A model generated the notes under the pieces. It did not search any database. It was not told where the DNA came from and was given only the letters and a program-made list of their open reading frames with translations. From an uncultured Bacteroidota bacterium (GTDB taxonomy: Bacteria > Bacteroidota > Bacteroidia > Bacteroidales > F082), in assembly GCA_903957365.1 (NCBI GenBank), contig CAJBPB010000259.1:1-61340 (forward strand): DNA of 61,340 nt, written 5' to 3'. Position 1 is the stretch's first letter; every line of letters begins with the position of its first letter. This document shows positions 1 to 9,391 of this stretch, one piece after another. The position numbers were made by a program, and so were the translations under genes.

Positions 1-2
1 GT

Positions 3-2705
3 ATTAGTGAAAAGGGACTCGTTTTTATTGCCAATAATGCTGGATTACTTGTATTGGATGGCTCAGGCACTCATTTATACGAATTGCCAAATCACCTGAC
101 TGCCCGTTCTGTTGCAGCCATCGGTGATAGAGTCTATACCGGATCTTTTGAAGAATTTGGTTATTGGGAAAAGGCGGTGGATTCTGACTGGACTTACCAT
201 TCACTGGTGCCTTTGATAAAGAATTTCACTTTTCATAATGATGAAATATGGAAGATTGTCGAGCATAAAGGAAATATTTACTTTCAGAGTTTTGGCGCTG
301 TTTTTTGCTACGATCAGCATTCAATTGAACCATTAAATGTTCCTGGTACCATCATGTTTTTGCTTAAAAGTGGTGACCGGATTTTTACACATCATGTTCA
401 GGGAGGCCTCTATGAAATCATTGATAAACAATTGGTTATGCTTCCTGGAAGCGAAATATTCAACCAGACTGAAATAAAAGCAATTTTACCGCTGAGTAAA
501 AATGAAATGCTGATCGGAACCAGTTCAAAAGGAATTTTCATTTATAATGGTGAACAATTCAGGCCCTGGATTTCTGAGGTTAGTAACTATTTGATTGAAA
601 GCACTATAAACAATGGAATTAGGGTAGAGGATAAGCTGATTTTTGGAACAATTCTCAATGGAATATTCATTATTGATCTTCAGGGGAATATTTTGAATCA
701 CCTTCATAGTGGAAATTCAATTCAGAATAATACAATTCTGGCTTTGAAAGGCGATCATGAAGGAAATCTTTGGGTTGGAATGGACAAGGGATTTGACTAT
801 GTTTCGTTTAACTCACCGGCGGATGTTTATAATGAATCAGGATTGAAAATGGGAACGGTTTATACGGCAAGTCTTTTTAAAAATGAACTCTATGTCGGAA
901 CGAATCAGGGTCTTTATTATTATTCAGTAGATAAGGATGGCAGGTTTATAAATTGCCGCTTTTTGCCAAACAGTCAAGGTCAGGTATGGTTTTTAAAGAT
1001 CATTGATGGTCAGTTGTATTGTGGAATGAACAATGGTACTTATGTAATCGATAACCATCAGCTTATTCGTGTCAGTGATGCAAATGGTGGTTATAATCTT
1101 GTTGCATCTGGTGTTCAGGGAAGCGAAATGTATTTGCAAAGCACCTATAGTTCGCTTGTTGTTTTTGAAAAGAAAGGAAATATTCTGCAAAGAGGCAGAT
1201 TTCTGGATGGTTTCATTGCTCCGGTGAGATATCTGGAGATTGATCATTTAGGAAATTTAATTCTGGGTCATTCTATTACCGGAATCTATCTTTTGCAGCC
1301 AGATGCATCGTTTACAGATGTTTTACAAGTTAAAAAATTAACAAAGGATGATGGCCTGGTATTTTCAACAAACCGTGTCATCGAGGTGGACAACAGAATT
1401 GTATTTCCAGGTGGTGATTCGCTTTTTCAATGGGATGCAATACACTCTAAAATTATACCTTTTAGTGAGTTGAACGAGCAACTGTTTGAATTTAAGTCAT
1501 CTACAAATATTATTCCGGTTCCCAACAACAGATACTGGTTAATCAACCGTAATGAAATAGGTCTGTTTGAGATTCGTTTCGGAAAAGCTCAGTTACTTTA
1601 TCGTATAATTCCTGATGCTTTTGGCATTAATATGGTTGAAAACAATGAAAATATTGTCGCCTTAAATGACAGTCTGCATCTGGTTTGTATGGAAAATGGT
1701 TTTTCAATCCTGAACATGCAAAAGATGAATAAGTTGGTTGAGCGTTCTGATTCTCCGGTTATTCAAGAAATAGTAATAAGTAATGGTTCTGAAAATGTTT
1801 CATCAGGTGTTTGGGAATCAAGAAATTACCTGAATAATAAGTTCAATAACCTTACGATTTCTTTTGCCTCATTTGAACCCATTGGTAAAAAAGTGTATTA
1901 TAGGAGTCGATTACAAGGATTTGAAAAAGATTGGAGTGATTGGACAACCAGTACAGAGGTTGAATACAACCGGTTACCGCCTGGCGATTATTTGTTTAGT
2001 GTTAAAACACTCACAAACAAAGGAATAGAAACACAAAGTACTGAACTCGCCTTTACGGTTTTACAACCCTGGTATCTTTCTTTACCGGCAATAATCTCAT
2101 ACCTGGCAATTTTGGCTGCTTTCTTTATTTTGTTAAGAATAAATTTCAGAAGAAGAAGATGGAAGCACCAGGAACAGATTCTGAAACAGGAGAATGAGAA
2201 GATGCGGGGTTTAAAGGAAAAAGCGGAGGCTGAAATGATCAGGGTGGCAAATGAAAAACTACAATCCGAAGTTTCTATGAAAAATATGGAGCTGGCGAAA
2301 AACACAATGTCGGTAATTCGCAAGAACGAAGCTTTAATTGAAGTAAAAGATGAACTTGAAAAACAAAAGGAAGAATTGGGTTATCGGTTGCCAAATAAAT
2401 ACTTTGAAAGTGTAATACGTTTGATTGATAAGAATATAACCAGTGATCATGATTGGGAGATGTTTGAGAATCATTTTGACCAGGCCCATGAAAATTTTTT
2501 TAAAAAGCTAAAATCGCAATATCCTGATCTTACCCCACATGATTTTCGACTTTGTGCTTATCTTAAGCTAAATCTTTCTTCTAAAGAGATAGCTCCGCTT
2601 TTGAATATCACAATACGTGGTGTTGAGGAAAAACGTTATCGATTGCGCAAACGACTTAATCTTGGATCAGATCAGGGCCTGACTGAGTTTATAATGAAAT
2701 TCTGA
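3..2705 (+). CDS. Membrane-spanning propeller/Y_Y_Y/HTH transcriptional regulator (5' truncated by window edge)
   Basis: The frame is already open at base 3 and no convincing start is visible (the first usable codon is a TTG at 54), so the N-terminus lies outside the window. Numbering from the TTG, residues 1-590 contain repeated short beta-rich units such as NLWVGMDKGF, typical of two-component-regulator (Reg_prop) propellers. Residues ~605-670 form a Y_Y_Y domain (YRSRLQGFEKDWSDW, then LPPGDYLF), one membrane helix follows at ~675-697, then a charged coiled coil at ~700-780. The C-terminus (~815-883) carries a LuxR-like helix-turn-helix (SSKEIAPLLNITIRGVEEKR). There is no histidine kinase or receiver domain. 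In Bacteroidota such proteins sense an oligosaccharide in the periplasm and bind DNA directly, as SusR does. Its place immediately upstream of susC makes it the probable regulator of this locus. The family call is firm; the ligand is inferred. Confidence 0.88.
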   Translation: MSEKGLVFIANNAGLLVLDGSGTHLYELPNHLTARSVAAIGDRVYTGSFEEFGYWEKAVDSDWTYHSLVPLIKNFTFHNDEIWKIVEHKGNIYFQSFGAVFCYDQHSIEPLNVPGTIMFLLKSGDRIFTHHVQGGLYEIIDKQLVMLPGSEIFNQTEIKAILPLSKNEMLIGTSSKGIFIYNGEQFRPWISEVSNYLIESTINNGIRVEDKLIFGTILNGIFIIDLQGNILNHLHSGNSIQNNTILALKGDHEGNLWVGMDKGFDYVSFNSPADVYNESGLKMGTVYTASLFKNELYVGTNQGLYYYSVDKDGRFINCRFLPNSQGQVWFLKIIDGQLYCGMNNGTYVIDNHQLIRVSDANGGYNLVASGVQGSEMYLQSTYSSLVVFEKKGNILQRGRFLDGFIAPVRYLEIDHLGNLILGHSITGIYLLQPDASFTDVLQVKKLTKDDGLVFSTNRVIEVDNRIVFPGGDSLFQWDAIHSKIIPFSELNEQLFEFKSSTNIIPVPNNRYWLINRNEIGLFEIRFGKAQLLYRIIPDAFGINMVENNENIVALNDSLHLVCMENGFSILNMQKMNKLVERSDSPVIQEIVISNGSENVSSGVWESRNYLNNKFNNLTISFASFEPIGKKVYYRSRLQGFEKDWSDWTTSTEVEYNRLPPGDYLFSVKTLTNKGIETQSTELAFTVLQPWYLSLPAIISYLAILAAFFILLRINFRRRRWKHQEQILKQENEKMRGLKEKAEAEMIRVANEKLQSEVSMKNMELAKNTMSVIRKNEALIEVKDELEKQKEELGYRLPNKYFESVIRLIDKNITSDHDWEMFENHFDQAHENFFKKLKSQYPDLTPHDFRLCAYLKLNLSSKEIAPLLNITIRGVEEKRYRLRKRLNLGSDQGLTEFIMKF

Positions 2706-3160
2706 TTCATTTTTTTCTGAAGAAATCTTTTTTAACCAATTGTTAAAATGAACCGATGATTTGCTTAAAGAGTATATCTGATATTCCGGTTTTTTTTGTC
2801 TAAATGAATGCTCTGATGGTTTTATAAGTTTATTATAATTTTGCATGATTTAAAGTATTTAAAATTAATTTATTACAACATAAATAATTTTCTTGGATGT
2901 GGTAAAATTGAGGTGTAAAACTCATCTTTTTTTGTTTGAAGTAATCAAATTGATGCCGGTTAAGGAGGTTTTTCTTTTCTAATACATTACTTTCGTATTA
3001 AATTCCGCAATCGATTGAATTTGCATAATTTTTAATTTTTGGCAGAAAATAATTTTTATTTTATCTTTGATATCGGCTTTTATTTGATAGTGAAAATGGC
3101 AATATGCGCACAATTAATAAATAAAATTCATTTAACCTTTAAATCATCAAATCCAATGTT
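2706..3160. other. Intergenic region between regulator and susC
   Basis: This 455-bp AT-rich spacer contains no credible open frame. It holds the predicted susC promoter (described separately) and an A/T-rich leader of about 85 bases before the susC ATG. I found no clear terminator hairpin behind the regulator gene, so read-through cannot be excluded. Confidence 0.6.
3038..3069 (+). promoter_or_regulatory. Predicted Bacteroidota-type promoter of the susC operon
   Basis: A TTTG at 3038-3041 is followed after 20 bases by TATCTTTG at 3062-3069. This matches the -33 TTTG / -7 TAnnTTTG consensus described for the primary sigma factor of Bacteroidetes, with near-ideal spacing. Transcription would begin near 3076, giving a leader of about 85 bases before the susC ATG at 3161. 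The match is seen in the sequence; promoter activity is inferred. Confidence 0.6.
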
Positions 3161-6100
3161 ATGAAGAGACATTTACCACACAAACAAGTAATTCGCTGGG
3201 CCAAAAGTATGCTTTTGGTTTTGCTGGCCTTTGCGGGTACTGCGGTATTCGGACAGGGTCGGAATATTAGCGGTACGGTAACAGATCAATCAACGAGTGA
3301 GTCATTGCCCGGAGCTTCAGTTGTTATCAAAGGAACTTCCAAAGGTGTATCAACCGATATGGAAGGAAAATTTACTGTAATGGTTGATCCTGGTGAGAAT
3401 ACTTTAGTGATCAGTTTCGTAGGTTTTGAGACGGCTGAAATTACTATCGGAAATCAAAACAATTTGAACATACAGTTGGTTCCGCTTAAAACATCACTAC
3501 AGGAAGTAGTGGTTGTTGGATATGGATCAAGTAAGGTGAAGGATTTAACTTCTTCTATTACAACAATCAAATCAGACGAGCTGATCAAGACACCATCTTC
3601 ACAGCCAATGCAGGCCTTGCAAGGTAAAGTGGCAGGTATGCAGGTGGTAGGAAGTGGCAGCCCGGGTAGTTCTCCAACAATCAGAATCCGTGGTATTGGT
3701 TCGTTTCCGGGAAGAGACAATGAGGCTCCTCTTTATGTAGTCGATGGAATGTTTTTCGATAATATCGACTTCCTGAATCCAGCTGATATTGCGTCCATTT
3801 CAGTTTTGAAAGATGCTTCAGCCGCTGCCATTTATGGTGTAAGGGCTGCCAATGGCGTTGTTTTAATTGAAACAAAGTCTGGTTCCTATAATATGAAACC
3901 TGAAATTTCCTATAATGGATATGTAGGCGCTCAAATTGCCCAGAATGTTGTAAAAATGGCTAATGCAGAGCAATTTACTGCAATGGCCATGGAATCAGGA
4001 TCGGCAGCAGATATTTCCTTTATTGAGAATGCGATGCAACGATATGGAAGAAGTCGCGAAAACCCTTACATACCTGCAGTTAATACCGACTGGTATGGCG
4101 AAATAATGCGCCCTGCTGCAATCAATAACCATAGCCTCGATTTCTCGGGCGGTAATGAGATTGCACGTTATTCAATAGGAGCAAATTATTTCTCTCAGGA
4201 TGGCATCCTGAATATGCAAAATGATTATGAGCGTCTGAATCTCAGATCAAAAATTGACCTGAAAGTTACTAAATGGCTTACAGTTGGTGGAAATCTAATT
4301 TACAGTAATGCAACCAAATACAACGAACAGGGCAGTGCATGGACTCAGGCCTATTTCGCTGTACCTATCATGCCTGTTTATGATGAGTTGAATACCGAAG
4401 CATGGCCTGAAAAATATGCCAATGCGCAGGATCTTGGATATCGCAGCGGTCAGAATCCTTTCCCAACCATGGATCTGAACATCGACCGGATGAAAATCAA
4501 TAAGATGCTTGCTAACTTTTATATGGAATTCAATCTGATTCCAAAAATGCTGACTTTTAAGACTACTTACAGCAACAATAACAGTTCAATCGATCAGAGG
4601 ATTGTTAATTTACCTTACTTTATCGGAAATAGTTTTCAAAACCCGGATGCAACACTTACAAGGATTTACTCACTATATAATAATAAGATATGGGATAATG
4701 TCCTCACATTCACAAAGGAATTTGGATTGCATAATGTAACTGTAATGGCAGGTACTTCTTTCAAAGATGAAGGCTACCAGAAACTTTCAGCGCAAGGTAA
4801 AAATTTCCCTACTGGAATGGAGCAATCATGGTACATTAACCAATCATTAACTGTTCCGGCAGAAGGCGTTTGGGATGACGGAGGAAGTATGTATGGAATG
4901 TCATATTTTGGAAGAGCCGCCTATAATTTCAATGATAAATACCTGCTTTATCTCACAATGCGTGCTGACGGAAGTAACAAATACCAGCAAAAATGGGGTT
5001 ATTTCCCAACAGTAGGTGCAGGTTGGGTAATATCTGAGGAAAAGTTCCTGAAAGGCAATGAAAACATACCGTATCTGAAAATACGTGCCAGCTGGGGACA
5101 GCTTGGAAACGACCATATTCAACCCAGTGACGGTACTTATACAACAGGTTACCCAACCACTACGCTTGGAGGAGTTGTTTATACCGGTACTGTTGTATCG
5201 AGTTCATATTCATCCCTCAAATGGGAATTAACGGAAGAAACAAATATCGGTGTTACATCCAAATTATTTAAAGACAAATTATCTTTAGATCTCGATTATT
5301 ATGTCCGCGACACAAAAAATGCAGCCATTCCTGTTCCAATTCCAGCCTCAGGTGAAAGTGTACTGAAACCTGTTGGTATTATCAGAAACTCAGGAATTGA
5401 ACTGGCACTGAACTGGACAAACAAAGTTAGCGATAAGCTTAGCTATAGTGTCGGTGGTAATATTTCAACCTTGAAAAATGAAGCTGTTGATCTTTACGGT
5501 AAGGAATATCTTGAAGGAGGAACAGCAGAATTCCGTCAACGTACTTATGTCGGTGAAGCCCTGATGGCATTCTATGGCCGTGAAATTGCAGGTGTTTACC
5601 AGAATCAGGCTGAAATTGATGCCGATCCTGTAGCAGTAGCCAATAATCTGGTTCCAGGCGATTTCAAGTATAAAGATCAGAATGGTGACGGTGATATTAA
5701 TGATGATGACCGTGTATTGCTTGGTTCATACTTCCCGAATTTCATGTATGGTGCTAATATTGGGATCAATTATCTGAATTTTGATTTTTCGCTTAGTTTA
5801 TATGGTCAGGAAGGAAATAAAATCCTTAACCGTAAACGTGGTGAAATCATCTGGACTTCGGATGGAAACATGGATGCAGATCTGGCAACCAATCGTTGGC
5901 ATGGTGAAGGCACATCTGATATTTATCCTTCTTCTTCTGGTTTAAGAAGAGGCTGGAACCAGAAAATGAGCGACTATTTCGTTGAAGATGGCTCATTCTT
6001 CCGTATTCAGAATATTCAGGTTGGCTATACAATCAAAAACAATACATGGCTCGGTGGAGAATTCCCCGAAACCAGAATTTCATTCACCGCAGAACGCCCG

Positions 6101-6211
6101 TTAACCTTGTTTTCATACAATGGTTTTAGCCCTGAAGTTGCCAATGGTTGGGATTATCAAACCTATCCGGTTCCTGCTACCTATACTATCGGCCTAAGTG
6201 TTAAGTTCTAA
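3161..6211 (+). CDS. SusC/RagA-family TonB-dependent outer-membrane glycan transporter
   Basis: This 1016-residue protein starts with a signal peptide (basic start, hydrophobic stretch, cleavage near VFGQG). A carboxypeptidase-regulatory-like domain follows at ~35-105 (ISGTVTDQSTSESLPGASV), then the conserved QEVVVVGYG stretch that opens the TonB plug, with PLYVVDGMFF and VLKDASAAAIYGVRAANGV as further plug motifs. The remainder is a long beta-barrel region ending in an aromatic residue (LSVKF). SusC proteins form the outer-membrane channel through which TonB-energised import of oligosaccharides occurs, with SusD as lid. The susD gene begins 19 bases downstream, so the two are co-transcribed. 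Substrate cannot be read from the sequence; the neighbouring GH144-type and GH94 genes point to beta-1,2-glucan. Confidence 0.95.
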   Translation: MKRHLPHKQVIRWAKSMLLVLLAFAGTAVFGQGRNISGTVTDQSTSESLPGASVVIKGTSKGVSTDMEGKFTVMVDPGENTLVISFVGFETAEITIGNQNNLNIQLVPLKTSLQEVVVVGYGSSKVKDLTSSITTIKSDELIKTPSSQPMQALQGKVAGMQVVGSGSPGSSPTIRIRGIGSFPGRDNEAPLYVVDGMFFDNIDFLNPADIASISVLKDASAAAIYGVRAANGVVLIETKSGSYNMKPEISYNGYVGAQIAQNVVKMANAEQFTAMAMESGSAADISFIENAMQRYGRSRENPYIPAVNTDWYGEIMRPAAINNHSLDFSGGNEIARYSIGANYFSQDGILNMQNDYERLNLRSKIDLKVTKWLTVGGNLIYSNATKYNEQGSAWTQAYFAVPIMPVYDELNTEAWPEKYANAQDLGYRSGQNPFPTMDLNIDRMKINKMLANFYMEFNLIPKMLTFKTTYSNNNSSIDQRIVNLPYFIGNSFQNPDATLTRIYSLYNNKIWDNVLTFTKEFGLHNVTVMAGTSFKDEGYQKLSAQGKNFPTGMEQSWYINQSLTVPAEGVWDDGGSMYGMSYFGRAAYNFNDKYLLYLTMRADGSNKYQQKWGYFPTVGAGWVISEEKFLKGNENIPYLKIRASWGQLGNDHIQPSDGTYTTGYPTTTLGGVVYTGTVVSSSYSSLKWELTEETNIGVTSKLFKDKLSLDLDYYVRDTKNAAIPVPIPASGESVLKPVGIIRNSGIELALNWTNKVSDKLSYSVGGNISTLKNEAVDLYGKEYLEGGTAEFRQRTYVGEALMAFYGREIAGVYQNQAEIDADPVAVANNLVPGDFKYKDQNGDGDINDDDRVLLGSYFPNFMYGANIGINYLNFDFSLSLYGQEGNKILNRKRGEIIWTSDGNMDADLATNRWHGEGTSDIYPSSSGLRRGWNQKMSDYFVEDGSFFRIQNIQVGYTIKNNTWLGGEFPETRISFTAERPLTLFSYNGFSPEVANGWDYQTYPVPATYTIGLSVKF

Positions 6212-6230
6212 TCATCTAAAATATTAACAA

Positions 6231-7760
6231 ATGAAACGAAATAAATTTCTCATATTAATTACACTTTCTGTAATTGCAGTTCTAACCATTTCAGGATGCT
6301 CAAAAAAGCTTGATGAAATTCCTGAAAACCGCACCATTACTTCAGAAACCGATTATACGATCAGTAGTGACATGATCAGGCCATTGATTGGTACTTACAC
6401 TGAATTTAACAATACAGAATGGGAAGACTTTCCTCTTATTTCCGTTCGTGGCGATGATGTAAATGCTGGTGGTCTTGGCGACCAGCAGGATTTTGCAGAA
6501 ACAGATTTGTATAACTATAACAAAGACTACTGGATGTACAATTCCTTGTGGCAGAACTATTACCAGAATATGTTATCGGCGAACTCAGCCATAGAACAAA
6601 TTAATCTTTACAAGGATAATGGTGGAAATGCAACCCTTGCTGCACAATATATTGCTGAAGCAAAGGTGCTGCAATCATGGTGGCTGTTTCAACTGAGCCG
6701 TACCTGGGGCGCATTGCTTATTCCAACAAGTTCAGATCCGACAACATTGTATGTCACACCTTTGTCATCCAAAGACCAGGTGATGCAATATATTTCTGAC
6801 AGAATGGATGAAGCAATCCCTGATCTTTTAGCTGTAAGACCAAACGAACGCGCTGACATCCCTGGAGGAGTAACAAAGTTCACCGCATTGGCCATGAAAG
6901 CATTAGCAAATCTGGAACTGAAGAATTACCAGGGTGTTGCAGATGCAACAGGTGAGATCATTGGTTCCGGAAAATTTCAACTCGAATCTGATTATTATGA
7001 ATTATTCAAAATTCAGGGTAAGCTAAGCAATGAGAATCTCTGGGAGATGCAGTATTCAGATCTTGGACTGGGTGCAGGTGACAACTATAGTTATCTGTTT
7101 GGATTCTTTGGTCCTCAGGGCTGGACACCAGCGGTTACTGGCGCCGGAGATGGCTGGGGATTTTATGAACCTAGTCTTAAATACATCAAATTTATGCTTG
7201 GCAGAGGTGAAACAATACGTCTTGAAACAAGTGTAATATTCACCAACCGTGGTATTACTGAAATTAAAAGTGATCCGAATTTTGCAAATCTGCCTGCTTG
7301 GATAACAAATACAACCCGGTCAGGTGACATATTTAACGATTATGCGCGGGCGATGTTTGCCAGCGGAAAACATTATCTGCCATCGAATCAACTAACACCA
7401 GGCCGCACTGACTATGGTACAAACAAAAATTTTACTTGTATCAGATATGCTGAAATTTTACTCATGTATGCCGAAGCACTTACACAAGGAGCTTCAGGAT
7501 CAGCTGGATCAGCAGATGATGCTGTAAACATTGTCAGAACAAGAGCCGGATTATCTGAATTGTCGGGTGTAACAAATGCACAGGTGATGGATGAAAAGTA
7601 TGCTGAACTTGCGATGGAATGGGGAACACGATTCTATGATATGGTTCGACTTGGCAGAACAGCTGATTTGAGTTATGATGGTAGAACCTTTTCAGCGGAA
7701 AAGACTTTCCTTCCTTATCCGCAGTACCAGGTCGATCAATTACCTGTTTTAGGTCAATAG
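6231..7760 (+). CDS. SusD/RagB-family outer-membrane glycan-binding lipoprotein
   Basis: This 509-residue protein has a lipoprotein signal peptide with a lipobox ending ISGC near residue 23. The SusD fold is recognisable from the N-terminal helix pairs (YNSLWQNYYQNMLSANSAIEQI), the LQSWWLFQLSRTWGALLIP segment, and the C-terminal RYAEILLMYAEALTQ, VNIVRTRAGL and EWGTRFYDMVRLG motifs. SusD proteins cap the SusC barrel and bind glycan through aromatic residues. It lies 19 bases behind susC and 31 bases before the next lipoprotein gene, consistent with one transcript. Length is typical of the family. Binding specificity is unknown from sequence. Confidence 0.95.
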   Translation: MKRNKFLILITLSVIAVLTISGCSKKLDEIPENRTITSETDYTISSDMIRPLIGTYTEFNNTEWEDFPLISVRGDDVNAGGLGDQQDFAETDLYNYNKDYWMYNSLWQNYYQNMLSANSAIEQINLYKDNGGNATLAAQYIAEAKVLQSWWLFQLSRTWGALLIPTSSDPTTLYVTPLSSKDQVMQYISDRMDEAIPDLLAVRPNERADIPGGVTKFTALAMKALANLELKNYQGVADATGEIIGSGKFQLESDYYELFKIQGKLSNENLWEMQYSDLGLGAGDNYSYLFGFFGPQGWTPAVTGAGDGWGFYEPSLKYIKFMLGRGETIRLETSVIFTNRGITEIKSDPNFANLPAWITNTTRSGDIFNDYARAMFASGKHYLPSNQLTPGRTDYGTNKNFTCIRYAEILLMYAEALTQGASGSAGSADDAVNIVRTRAGLSELSGVTNAQVMDEKYAELAMEWGTRFYDMVRLGRTADLSYDGRTFSAEKTFLPYPQYQVDQLPVLGQ

Positions 7761-7791
7761 CCTTACATACAAACATTTAAAAATTAAGAAA

Positions 7792-8883
7792 ATGAAAATA
7801 CTCAAATATTTATTCATTTGTTCAATGATAACAGTGTTGTCTGTTTCATGTAACAAAGGGCTCGACCCAATCACATCGATCTCTCCGGGTACTGATGAAG
7901 ATGTACCAGAACTTGTCATCGAATTTCCTACAGAAGGAAAAGTAATTCGTTCAACTGATGAAATCGGTACAGCAACTTTTGAACTGGTAGCAAGTGATGA
8001 CATCGAACTTAAATCAGTCGTTGTTCAGCTTGACGGAGTGGAAATTGGTAATTATACTTCTTTCCTTGATTATCGTAAAGCATCGATAGCATTGGTTTAC
8101 AACAATTTATTGGATGGATCACATGTGCTTTCAGCAACGGTGACTGACCTTACCGATAAAAGCGTTTCTAAATCGGTTAACTTTAAAAAGATTACTGCAC
8201 CTATTTATGTTCCATTGGATGGCGAGTTATTCTATATGCCATTCGAGGATGAATATCTGGAAGTAATTTCAGGTTCAGTGATTGATCCTGTCGGAACACC
8301 TGGATTTGCTGAAGGAAAAGTGGGTCAGGCTTATGTCGGAGCAACCGATGCTTATCTTACATTTCCTACAACTGATCTGATAAAAACATCTCAAATTAGT
8401 GCAGTATTCTGGATGAAAGTGAATGCAACTCCCGACAGGGCAGGTATTTTTACACTTTCAGCGGAAGATAAAGCCAATGCTGGCTATCCGGATGTTCAGA
8501 ATTTACGTACAAGCGGTTTCAGATTCTTCAGGGAAGGAAGCGCCACATCACAGCAATTCAAAATTAATGTTGGATTAGGCGGAACCAATGAAAGCTGGAA
8601 TGACGGAGGGTCAATTGATCCATCAACCGGCGAATGGGTTCATTTTGCATTTACTATTTCTGAAACAGCCAGTTCTATCTACATTAATGGTGAAATGGTT
8701 CGTGAAGCTGCCATGTTGAATGCAATAGACTGGACAGGCTGCGATCTGTTTACCATTATGTCAGGGGTTCCTCGTTTTACTGAATGGAACCATTTTTCTG
8801 ATGAGAGCGCTTTGGACGAGTTACACATATTCAATAGGGTTGTTACAGCAGCTGAGATTCAATCATTTTATTCTGTAAAATAA
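7792..8883 (+). CDS. Surface lipoprotein with Ig-like and LamG domains (candidate surface glycan-binding protein)
   Basis: This 363-residue lipoprotein has the lipobox VSVSC near residue 20. Residues ~45-135 look like an Ig-like domain (GTATFELVASDDIELKSVVVQLDG...). The C-terminal ~220 residues are a concanavalin A/LamG-like jelly roll (GEWVHFAFTISETASSIYINGEMV, then ALDELHIFNRVVTAAEIQSFY). The position directly after susD is where Bacteroidota loci encode SusE/F-like surface glycan-binding proteins, so it probably helps capture the polysaccharide at the cell surface. A catalytic role cannot be ruled out, but no catalytic motif is evident. The gene is followed by a strong hairpin that probably ends the susCD transcript. 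Confidence 0.82.
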   Translation: MKILKYLFICSMITVLSVSCNKGLDPITSISPGTDEDVPELVIEFPTEGKVIRSTDEIGTATFELVASDDIELKSVVVQLDGVEIGNYTSFLDYRKASIALVYNNLLDGSHVLSATVTDLTDKSVSKSVNFKKITAPIYVPLDGELFYMPFEDEYLEVISGSVIDPVGTPGFAEGKVGQAYVGATDAYLTFPTTDLIKTSQISAVFWMKVNATPDRAGIFTLSAEDKANAGYPDVQNLRTSGFRFFREGSATSQQFKINVGLGGTNESWNDGGSIDPSTGEWVHFAFTISETASSIYINGEMVREAAMLNAIDWTGCDLFTIMSGVPRFTEWNHFSDESALDELHIFNRVVTAAEIQSFYSVK

Positions 8884-8900
8884 CTTTATTTATGCTATAG

Positions 8901-8994
8901 AACTAATTCCTGAAATTGCCGTTTCATCCTGTTGGAAAATTCATTCATGAAAAACAGAAACAGGTTGAAATGCGATGGAAGGAATTAGTTTTTT
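8901..8994 (+). terminator. Long imperfect hairpin with T-run after the susCD-LamG operon
   Basis: AACTAATTCC at 8901-8910 pairs perfectly with GGAATTAGTT at 8981-8990, which runs into TTTT. Inside, GTTTCATCCTGTT (8921-8933) pairs with AACAGGTTGAAAT (8959-8971) with one mismatch, and TTCAT/ATGAA can close the tip. The whole element is a near-continuous ~94-base stem-loop ending in Ts, lying 20 bases after the LamG stop. It most likely ends or attenuates transcription, separating susCD expression from the enzyme genes. Confidence 0.7.
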
Positions 8995-9391
8995 ATTAGT
9001 GATAAGAGCAGCATCTTCATAAAACTTATCGGATAATTTAGAGTTCAGATAATCAATATTGCATATTGTTTCGGTCTTACTAACAAACTGGTCTGATTTA
9101 GTCGCAGTGGATTGAATCTTGAATTGGTTCATTCTGAACAGAAATAATTCTCTGATTATCTTTCATATAGCCAATATATTAACTGCATTAGCGTTTTTAT
9201 CTAACATAAATAAAAACATTTTATCTGGATTGTTTTAAAAATTTCGGTATCATTTCATTTCAATATTTTGGTGTATTGGTTGAAATATGATTGAAAAGTA
9301 AGTAGGGTTGATTAATAGTACTTAACATTCAGGAAACAAATTTGGCATTATATATTTGACAAAAAATTACAAATTGTTTAAATTATTGAAG
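8995..9391. other. Intergenic region upstream of the first GH144-type gene
   Basis: About 400 bases of AT-rich sequence. A 63-codon minus-strand frame (8941-9132) is present, but it overlaps the hairpin, resembles nothing I recognise and has no supporting context, so I do not call it. A possible -7 element lies at 9351-9358. Confidence 0.5.
9351..9358 (+). promoter_or_regulatory. Possible -7 promoter element for the GH144-type gene array
   Basis: TATATTTG matches TAnnTTTG, 34 bases before the chosen ATG at 9392. No TTTG is found at the expected distance upstream, so only half of the promoter is supported. If real, it makes the array separately transcribed from susCD and argues against a start at the TTG at 9356, which lies within the element. 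Confidence 0.35.

Noticed and set aside
8941-9132. 63-codon minus-strand frame in the spacer after the LamG gene
   Set aside because: It overlaps the long hairpin, has no recognisable protein pattern and no neighbouring gene to be expressed with.
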